A DNA stretch of 5,468 nt from Candidatus Dojkabacteria bacterium CG_4_10_14_0_2_um_filter_Dojkabacteria_WS6_41_15 (GTDB lineage Bacteria > Patescibacteriota > Dojkabacteria > GCA-002793355): contig PFQB01000006.1 in NCBI GenBank assembly GCA_002793355.1, forward strand, positions 1 to 5,468. The letters run 5' to 3'. Shown in pieces: positions 1 to 4,406 of this stretch. The stretch's first letter is position 1; each line of letters begins with the position of its first letter. The notes under the pieces were generated by a model that saw only the letters and a list, made by a program, of their open reading frames with translations, had not been told where the DNA came from and made no database searches. The position numbers and the translations under genes are program-made.

Positions 1-311
1 AACAACAAATCCAGAATAAAGCCAATGATTCTTTTCATGAAAGGAGTGTAGCACAGGGGGGGAAGATTGACGAGTAGATGGATGGACCTTAATTGAAAGC
101 ATAAAAACACTAAAATTACGAAGAATTGAAGGATAAAAAATTCGATTGTAGTGAAAGAGGTTCAGGTTACGGGATTCGGTCACCCCAATGTTTTCGGACT
201 CATTTTATTCGTCACGAAACCACATATAATATTTTATCGGTTTTGCTCGACCCGGCCCATTGTCGAACAAAAATGTTTGCTCTCCTTGGGTTTCTTCATC
301 TCTCATTGCAG
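1..311. other. Left intergenic stretch, no convincing gene
   Basis: No convincing coding region is visible here. Two short overlapping open frames run through it on the plus strand into module A. They lack ribosome binding sites, recognisable domains and family-like composition, so I regard them as chance. What can be seen is a run of seven G at 56-62, a TATAAT hexamer at 225-230 with no matching -35, and an imperfect hairpin at 241-272 listed separately. The stretch may be the outer part of the repeat-bearing region that continues to the tRNA gene. Confidence 0.5.
241..272. repeat. Imperfect hairpin in intergenic region
   Basis: The arm TTTTGCTCGAC at 241-251 is complementary to GTCGAACAAAA at 262-272 except for one mismatch (246 against 267), around a 10-base loop rich in C and G. 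The stem has A/T-rich outer and G/C-containing inner parts. Read on the plus strand no T-run follows, and on the minus strand the downstream bases are CCGATAAAA, so it is not a standard intrinsic terminator. Its role is unknown. Confidence 0.45.
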
Positions 312-426
312 AATTTACATTACTCTCACTCTAATTGTCGATTTGTCACTAATTTTCATTACGATTCACGAGTGTAACGAAAAAGAATTGTATTCTTTTG
401 AGTAACGAGTGAGAGTAATGTAAATT
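312..426. repeat. Inverted-repeat module A
   Basis: A 115-bp module is bounded by a perfect 20-bp inverted repeat: the left arm at 312-331 begins AATTTACATTACTCTC, and the right arm at 407-426 is its exact reverse complement. The 75-bp interior carries a second hairpin, AAAAGAAT (381-388) with ATTCTTTT (392-399), loop TGT. It also holds a block resembling module B (around 363-387, ATTCACGAGTGTAAC then an A-rich run). The right arm abuts a 16-base copy of the tRNA-Cys 3' end. The same layout occurs in module B, so the two are related copies. It could be a structured RNA trailing a tRNA transcript on the minus strand, a small non-autonomous mobile element with terminal inverted repeats, or a remnant of a tandem duplication. 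The sequence alone does not decide. Confidence 0.8.
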
Positions 427-442
427 AGGCGATGGCGGGATT
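427..442 (-). pseudogene. Remnant of tRNA-Cys 3' end
   Basis: These 16 bases match the 3' end of the intact tRNA-Cys gene at 661-676 (discriminator base, 3' strand of the acceptor stem and 3' strand of the T-arm) with one difference, C430 against T664. The match extends through the repeat arm to 24 bases (419-442 against 653-676) at an offset of exactly 234 bp. Similarity stops at 443, and no D-arm, anticodon arm or 5' acceptor strand can be found further along the minus strand, so it cannot be a functional tRNA. A tRNA 3' fragment of this kind is what integration at a tRNA end leaves behind, but a decayed tandem duplication would look the same. Confidence 0.65.
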
Positions 443-553
443 TGCGTGAAGATTGAATATTTACAAAGGACACGCAGACGCTCCGCGGTCGCATCGAAAT
501 TTCTTTGTATAAGACATTAGTGGTAATTTAGATTACTCGCCCGTACACTACCC
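443..553. other. Spacer between the two repeat modules with small inverted repeats
   Basis: This 111-bp stretch separates the tRNA remnant from module B and has no coding potential that I can support. It contains TGCGTG (443-448) with CACGCA (471-476), TACAAAG (462-468) with CTTTGTA (503-509), and GTAAT (523-527) with ATTAC (532-536). The first two pairings interleave, so in RNA they would form a pseudoknot or be alternatives. Stems of this length can arise by chance in AT-rich DNA. Confidence 0.35.
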
Positions 554-660
554 AATTTACACACTTCTCTCTCAGTTTCCTGATTTATCAATTCGGTTCG
601 TGACCGTAACAAAAAGAAAACTTTTTTCTTTTTGTAGGGAACGAGAGAATTGTGTAAATT
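554..660. repeat. Inverted-repeat module B, directly 3' of tRNA-Cys
   Basis: This 107-bp module has arms at 554-571 (AATTTACACACTTCTCTC) and 643-660, complementary at 17 of 18 positions (mismatch 564/650). Inside is a 12-bp A/T hairpin, ACAAAAAGAAAA (609-620) with TTTTCTTTTTGT (624-635). There is also CGGT/ACCG around TCGTG (593-605), and TCAG (572-575) with CTGA (580-583), which on the minus strand closes a GAAA tetraloop. On the minus strand the module starts at the first base after the tRNA discriminator, so a read-through tRNA-Cys transcript would carry it as its 3' trailer. It may assist 3'-end formation, although the stems lack the G/C content of ordinary intrinsic terminators. Alternatively it is a small mobile element inserted at the tRNA end. 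Confidence 0.8.
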
Positions 661-732
<72 letters not shown>

Positions 733-739
733 ATAATTG

Positions 740-787
740 ATTATACTACAGGAATTAACGTAACTCATACCTTGGTGATTGATTATA
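740..787 (-). promoter_or_regulatory. Candidate promoter(s) for tRNA-Cys
   Basis: Two minus-strand TATAAT hexamers lie upstream of the tRNA, at 740-745 and 782-787, each inside a 10-base direct repeat (ATTGATTATA on the plus strand, 736-745 and 778-787) spaced 42 bp apart. The proximal one would start transcription at about the first base of the mature tRNA. The distal one would give a leader of roughly 40 bases and has a weak -35 candidate, TTGAGT (807-812), at a long 19-bp spacing. No good -35 is seen for the proximal box. The distal box lies within the probable coding region of the phosphotransferase on the other strand. Confidence 0.45.
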
Positions 788-1875
788 AGTCGTTTGACGA
801 GGATTTACTCAAGCTGGAAGCTAATTATTCGTACAAAAGCGACGAAGTTTACTATTACAACGTGCATCGTCAGAAAGCATTGATTTTGAAGCTTCAGCAG
901 CGATTTGATTTTTTCGACTACTCTACTCTTCCCCTCATATTCTCGAACATTCACGAAGAAATCGAAAGTTACGAGGTCCTCAAGAAAAAAGGGACCGGGC
1001 ATGTGATTATCTTGGTAAGAACTACGTCTGGCCGAGATTTAGTTCTACGCGTTAACCTACTCATTGATGAACCAGAGCATTATATGAATTTAGAAAAGAT
1101 CTTTATTCAAAAGTTTGCAAGTATAGGAATTGGCAGTTCGGAGGTTCTATTTAGTGATACCTCTCGAAAACAAGTTCCCTTTGATTATCAAATTATGGAA
1201 CGGTTAATTGGCAAGGGACTTGGGGAAGAATGGGAAGGAACTCAATCCGATTATGATGCAATAAGCACGCAATTTGGTGCAAATGCTGCAAAGATGTATA
1301 AGTTGCCTGGTAAAGGTTGGGGGCGACTACGGCAAAACGCCACAGGCGAGCTTTATGGTACTAAAAATTCTCTTGTCGAATACTTAACTACTTATTTGGA
1401 GCATGATTTAGAAATGATTCAATTGTTCAAATTCATCTCTGTCCAAGATGCCGAAAAAATCCACAATTATTTCTATTCGCCAGCGATAAGTGACCTGTTT
1501 GGCTCCTCTACTCAATCATATTTTATTCATAATGACCCTTCGGATTTGAATATGCGCTATGAAGGGAATAAGCTGGTTGCTGTATTCGATTGGGAGAATG
1601 CTGCAATGTACGACCCGATTTGTGAGTTGGGGTCTGCGTCCACGTGGACGGTGCAATATCCAAAAGACGAACAGATGATTGCAGGATTTGTACAGGAACT
1701 TGGGTATACGCCAGATAACCTTCAGGAGAAAATGTCCGTGTATTTTCTTCGCAAAATGCTAGACAAAGTTCAATTTGCCTTGCGGGGTGAGCGTTTGGCG
1801 GAAAAGCATATACGATTGTTTGCGGAAGGATGTAAAAGAAACGGACTAGATGTAAAAGTACTGGTAACGTTGTAA
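775..1875 (+). CDS. APH/choline-kinase-type phosphotransferase
   Basis: This is a protein of the aminoglycoside phosphotransferase/choline kinase fold (APH superfamily), cytosolic, expected to transfer phosphate from ATP to a small hydroxylated substrate. From the chosen start it has 366 residues. An N-terminal extension of about 60 residues leads into an N-lobe with TTSGRDLVLRVN, where Arg92 sits at the usual ATP-binding lysine. The C-lobe has the catalytic motif HNDPSDLN (252-259, Asp254) and FDWE (Asp272, metal binding). The substrate cannot be told, and the family name alone does not imply drug resistance. The open frame reaches back to an ATG at 697, but that would overlap the tRNA-Cys gene at 661-732. 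GTG at 775 (or TTG at 772) is the first plausible start beyond it. GTG at 862 is an alternative, and none has a clear ribosome binding site. It converges on pyruvate kinase with a 2-bp gap. Confidence 0.82.
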   Translation: MIDYKSFDEDLLKLEANYSYKSDEVYYYNVHRQKALILKLQQRFDFFDYSTLPLIFSNIHEEIESYEVLKKKGTGHVIILVRTTSGRDLVLRVNLLIDEPEHYMNLEKIFIQKFASIGIGSSEVLFSDTSRKQVPFDYQIMERLIGKGLGEEWEGTQSDYDAISTQFGANAAKMYKLPGKGWGRLRQNATGELYGTKNSLVEYLTTYLEHDLEMIQLFKFISVQDAEKIHNYFYSPAISDLFGSSTQSYFIHNDPSDLNMRYEGNKLVAVFDWENAAMYDPICELGSASTWTVQYPKDEQMIAGFVQELGYTPDNLQEKMSVYFLRKMLDKVQFALRGERLAEKHIRLFAEGCKRNGLDVKVLVTL

Positions 1876-1877
1876 GC

Positions 1878-3167
1878 CTAGACTAGTTTTCCTCTAACAC
1901 CATACAGCAGATTTACTTGCCTAATTGCCCGTGCATCGGGTGATTCGAAGCTAATAGTCAAGGGCTTTCGCAACTTTGAAAGGTATACAAGTGGCTCGAG
2001 CTCGTACCAGAATTCCTGCATCGTTTTGTATGTGTCGAGACCGTAGGGAGATGAAAATTTATAGCCATTTGCAAGTTGATAATCTACTTGTAAGGCCTTT
2101 TCGACTATTTCCTTTGTTTTGGGGTTCTTTGCGGATTGGCTCAGTGTTTCCAAAATAAAATCATCTGTAAACAATGGATCTAGTGAAAACGAGGTCTCTA
2201 CTCTATCTAAGATTTTTCTGGCAGTTTGCACCGTAGTTGCCGGATATGCACCGATAGCAGTTTCTTGCGCTAGCATGATAGCATCAGCCCTGTCGAATAC
2301 TGCATTACCCAGATCAGATATTTCGGCACGTAACGGAAAACGGTTGTTTTTCATAGAATCTAGGATTTGAGATGCATAAATGACGGGTTTACCAAACTGT
2401 GCTGCCTTAATGGCCATTTCTTTTTGAATTATCGGGAGATTCTCAAACGGTGTTTCAACCGCAAGATCCCCTCTTGGTATCATTAAGGCGTCAACATAAG
2501 GTAGGACTTCATCAATGCTTTGAATTCCTTCTCCGTTTTCAACTTTTGCAATAATTGATAGTTTTGCGGATCCAATGTACTGACGAATCGCTCTAATGTC
2601 TTGGATATTGCGTACAAAAGAGATGTTCAAATAATCGTATCCAACTGCCATTGCATTATCGATATTTATCTTGTCTTTTTCTGAAATAGCATCAGTAAAG
2701 CTAAGATGAGAATCTGGAAGAGCGAGGGTTTTTCCTTTCTTTATTGTGCAAGAAGTTAAGGCCTTTGCTTCAATATATTCTGGAGTGACCGCGGTTATTT
2801 TCAATTGGACTAAGCCGTCGTCTATTAGAATTCGATCTCCCACTCGTGTATCTTTTTCAAATAGAGCGTAATCTAAACCGAGAACATTATCCTTAGTTGG
2901 TTTTGAAGAGATTTTAACTGTCTCCCCTTTCTTTAATGAAATTTCTGGATTCGTTTTATCAAGTCGAATTTTAAATCCAACAGTATCTACCATCATTGTG
3001 ATTAATGGTGAAACTTTGTGATACAGCTTTTTAACTCGTTCTAATTCTGCTTTGTCTGCAAAAGATGCGTTGATTCGTGCAATGTCCATACCGTAGCGAT
3101 ACATCTTGCGAACGGTTGCAATATGCCAAGTTGAAGGACCTATTGTTGCAATTATTTTGGTTTTCAT
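1878..3167 (-). CDS. pyk: Pyruvate kinase, divergent, short C-terminal domain
   Basis: Pyruvate kinase converts phosphoenolpyruvate and ADP to pyruvate and ATP, the last step of glycolysis, in the cytosol. The 429 residues begin with KTKIIATIGPS. Conserved features are ARINAS (Arg31, Asn33, Ser35), VDT (Asp61, Thr62), the B domain (about 70-155), SFVR (183-186), IIAKVEN (catalytic Lys208, Glu210) and PRGDLAVE (Asp234). Departures from consensus are GF-K-IR for GP-E/K-IR (Phe65), ASQIL for ATQML (Ser266), PLRAE for PTRAE, and MLAQET for MLSGET. The equivalent of the residue tied to K+ dependence (Glu117 in rabbit muscle enzyme) is Lys66, suggesting K+-independent activity. The C-terminal domain is short and atypical: only a segment like SKLRKP...LLYGV is recognisable, and the protein ends some 40 residues short of usual length (about 470). 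The start ATG has AGGAA (3174-3178) six bases upstream. The enzyme is probably active but atypical in regulation. Confidence 0.92.
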   Translation of the reverse strand: MKTKIIATIGPSTWHIATVRKMYRYGMDIARINASFADKAELERVKKLYHKVSPLITMMVDTVGFKIRLDKTNPEISLKKGETVKISSKPTKDNVLGLDYALFEKDTRVGDRILIDDGLVQLKITAVTPEYIEAKALTSCTIKKGKTLALPDSHLSFTDAISEKDKINIDNAMAVGYDYLNISFVRNIQDIRAIRQYIGSAKLSIIAKVENGEGIQSIDEVLPYVDALMIPRGDLAVETPFENLPIIQKEMAIKAAQFGKPVIYASQILDSMKNNRFPLRAEISDLGNAVFDRADAIMLAQETAIGAYPATTVQTARKILDRVETSFSLDPLFTDDFILETLSQSAKNPKTKEIVEKALQVDYQLANGYKFSSPYGLDTYKTMQEFWYELEPLVYLSKLRKPLTISFESPDARAIRQVNLLYGVRGKLV

Positions 3168-3228
3168 TAGTAATTCCTGTTAAAATAAGCTACCTTACGG
3201 TATTAATTTGTAACTCGAATAAGGCAGT
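3168..3228. promoter_or_regulatory. Divergent intergenic region, pyruvate kinase / envelope operon
   Basis: Sixty-one base pairs separate the divergently transcribed pyruvate kinase and the four-gene envelope operon, so promoters for both probably lie here or extend into the genes. A plus-strand -10-like TATTAA/ATTAAT occurs at 3201-3207 without a clear -35. The ribosome binding site of pyruvate kinase is at 3174-3178. A short interrupted palindrome, TACC-TTAC-GGTA (3191-3202), lies near the middle and could be an operator half-site pair, but it is short enough to be chance. Confidence 0.35.
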
Positions 3229-3780
3229 ATGAAGACCATACGAGTCATTATAGCATTCCTTAGTGTTTACCTCTTTGTTAGCGCGTTGCTTATTATAATC
3301 TTTTTTGGTGTGTGGTTGGCGAGATACTATCCCGATTCTTCTCAACAAGAAATGGCGCAAATTACAGTGTCTGCTCTCTCTAAAGATTTGAGTAAAAATC
3401 GATTTACCATTCTTAATCAAAGCAAAGGTACAACTTGCCTTGTAAATACAATTACTAGGGCGAGTAATTCACCAAGTGAATTGCGGCTGCTGCTTGTTGC
3501 AGACACCAAAACAGTGTCAATTTCATATAAAAGATTTAAGCTACATGAAAATTTGGTGCCACTTGGCTACATGTCTATGGCACAGCTTAACGAGATAACT
3601 GACGCTGATGGAAAGGCTCTCTATTCTCGGCATGTAGATCTCATTGATTCGTTTTTCGAAGCTGTGCTAAGTAAGTGGATTGCTCGGCAAGATACGACCA
3701 TTACGTTGGTTGCACAACAAACCGCGAAGAAGTACACTGTAACTGTATCAACTGAGGGTGTATTAAGTCATGAAAATTAA
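3229..3780 (+). CDS. Hypothetical single-span membrane protein
   Basis: I do not recognise this 183-residue protein. A short basic N-terminus (MKTIR) is followed by one long hydrophobic segment (about residues 7-31), then roughly 150 mostly polar residues ending in a part that looks beta-rich (TTITLVAQQTAKKYTVTVST). The topology suggests an N-terminal anchor or uncleaved signal with the rest outside the membrane. No lipobox and no catalytic motif is evident. It starts the operon that continues into a polytopic membrane protein (11-base overlap), SecG and a solute-binding protein, so an envelope role is likely by context. The start ATG has only a weak AAGG at 3221-3224, four bases upstream. 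Confidence 0.75.
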   Translation: MKTIRVIIAFLSVYLFVSALLIIIFFGVWLARYYPDSSQQEMAQITVSALSKDLSKNRFTILNQSKGTTCLVNTITRASNSPSELRLLLVADTKTVSISYKRFKLHENLVPLGYMSMAQLNEITDADGKALYSRHVDLIDSFFEAVLSKWIARQDTTITLVAQQTAKKYTVTVSTEGVLSHEN

Positions 3781-4183
3781 ACAATTACTTGCACAGATAT
3801 GTTTAGGACTATTAGTGTTGTTCAGCATTCAGGCACTTGTCGGTGGTTTTGTGTTTTCCCATTCTTCAACGTATACCGGTATTTTTATTGTGTTGTACCT
3901 TGCAATTTCTTGGTTAGCTGACCGATTTCGGAGATTCTTTTTGTTACCGAATATTCTTCCGTTAGAGATTCTTATTCATAGTGCGTTTGTTGGAGGGCTC
4001 TTCTATCTATCAAACCGTATTATTAGCGGAATTACTATTGTGCCACTTACACTTCAGGCTTCCCAAATCATATTTAAGGTCATTTCGCAGAAATCCTTTG
4101 GAGAATTTGGTACAATCTTACTAGTATCGTTCTTGTGTGGGACGGTGTACCAAGTGATAAATTGGCTTTATAAAGAAAAATGA
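3770..4183 (+). CDS. Small polytopic membrane protein, unknown function
   Basis: This protein of 137 residues has three or four hydrophobic segments (about 7-28, 36-50, 63-80 and 112-132) separated by short basic loops such as DRFRR (51-55). The spacing of the helices, and an LPLEILIH stretch followed by a helix and a GI-rich turn, recall small YvlD/phage-holin-IV-like membrane proteins, but this resemblance is weak and I do not assign a family. Its ATG overlaps the end of the preceding gene by 11 bases, and its TGA overlaps the secG ATG (ATGA), so translation of all three is probably coupled. No strong ribosome binding site is present. The TGA stop here is direct evidence that TGA is not a sense codon in this genome. 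Confidence 0.75.
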   Translation: MKIKQLLAQICLGLLVLFSIQALVGGFVFSHSSTYTGIFIVLYLAISWLADRFRRFFLLPNILPLEILIHSAFVGGLFYLSNRIISGITIVPLTLQASQIIFKVISQKSFGEFGTILLVSFLCGTVYQVINWLYKEK

Positions 4184-4404
4184 CACAACAAATGGTAAGT
4201 ATTTTAGAAATAGTCTTTGGAGTTGTTGGGATTGCAGTAATAATTGCACAGAATCGTAGCGAGCAAGGCTCAAGTTTTTTTGGAGGAGGGGGCGATGTGT
4301 TTAAACTTCGCAAAGGACTGGATAAAATTCTTTTCTATTTGACCTTTGTGATAATTCTGATCCTGATTGTGTTGGTATACCTAGATATTAAAGTTATTAC
4401 GTAA
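4180..4404 (+). CDS. secG: Preprotein translocase subunit SecG
   Basis: SecG is the small non-essential subunit of the SecYEG channel that assists SecA-driven export of proteins across the cytoplasmic membrane. The 74 residues show the family layout: hydrophobic helix 1 (about 6-23), the hallmark loop AQNRSEQGSSFFGGGGDVF (23-41) with its polar and glycine-rich stretch, then LRKGLDKILFYLT leading into helix 2 (about 50-69). Length matches the compact SecG proteins of many bacteria. The start codon overlaps the upstream stop as ATGA, and the next gene begins two bases after its stop, so it sits in the middle of a tightly packed operon. No own ribosome binding site is evident, which suggests translational coupling. 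Confidence 0.93.
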   Translation: MTQQMVSILEIVFGVVGIAVIIAQNRSEQGSSFFGGGGDVFKLRKGLDKILFYLTFVIILILIVLVYLDIKVIT

Positions 4405-4406
4405 CA

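Noticed and set aside
1..38. Minus-strand start that would encode MKRIIGFILDLL and run off the left edge
   Set aside because: It could be the N-terminus of a membrane or exported protein, but only 12 codons are visible and there is no ribosome binding site upstream. It is too short to support.
168..190. CGGGATTCGGTCACC as a third tRNA T-arm remnant
   Set aside because: Only nine bases (CGGGATTCG) match the tRNA, with no acceptor-stem match beside them and no AATTTAC/GTAAATT arm next to it.
126..405. Two overlapping plus-strand open frames of 83 and 84 codons
   Set aside because: They lack ribosome binding sites and recognisable domains, and they run into the left arm and loop of inverted-repeat module A. 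The composition looks like translated intergenic DNA.
609..635. The A/T hairpin of module B as an ordinary intrinsic terminator for tRNA-Cys
   Set aside because: The stem is almost all A/T, and on the minus strand its own 3' arm supplies the T-run. It lacks the stable G/C stem followed by a separate T tract, so I left it as part of the module.
312..660. Two-copy CRISPR-like array
   Set aside because: The repeats are inverted arms of hairpins around unequal interiors, not direct repeats with regular spacers, and no cas gene is present.
1976..2370. Plus-strand open frames within the pyruvate kinase gene
   Set aside because: They are antisense shadows of a well-supported pyruvate kinase and have no recognisable features of their own.
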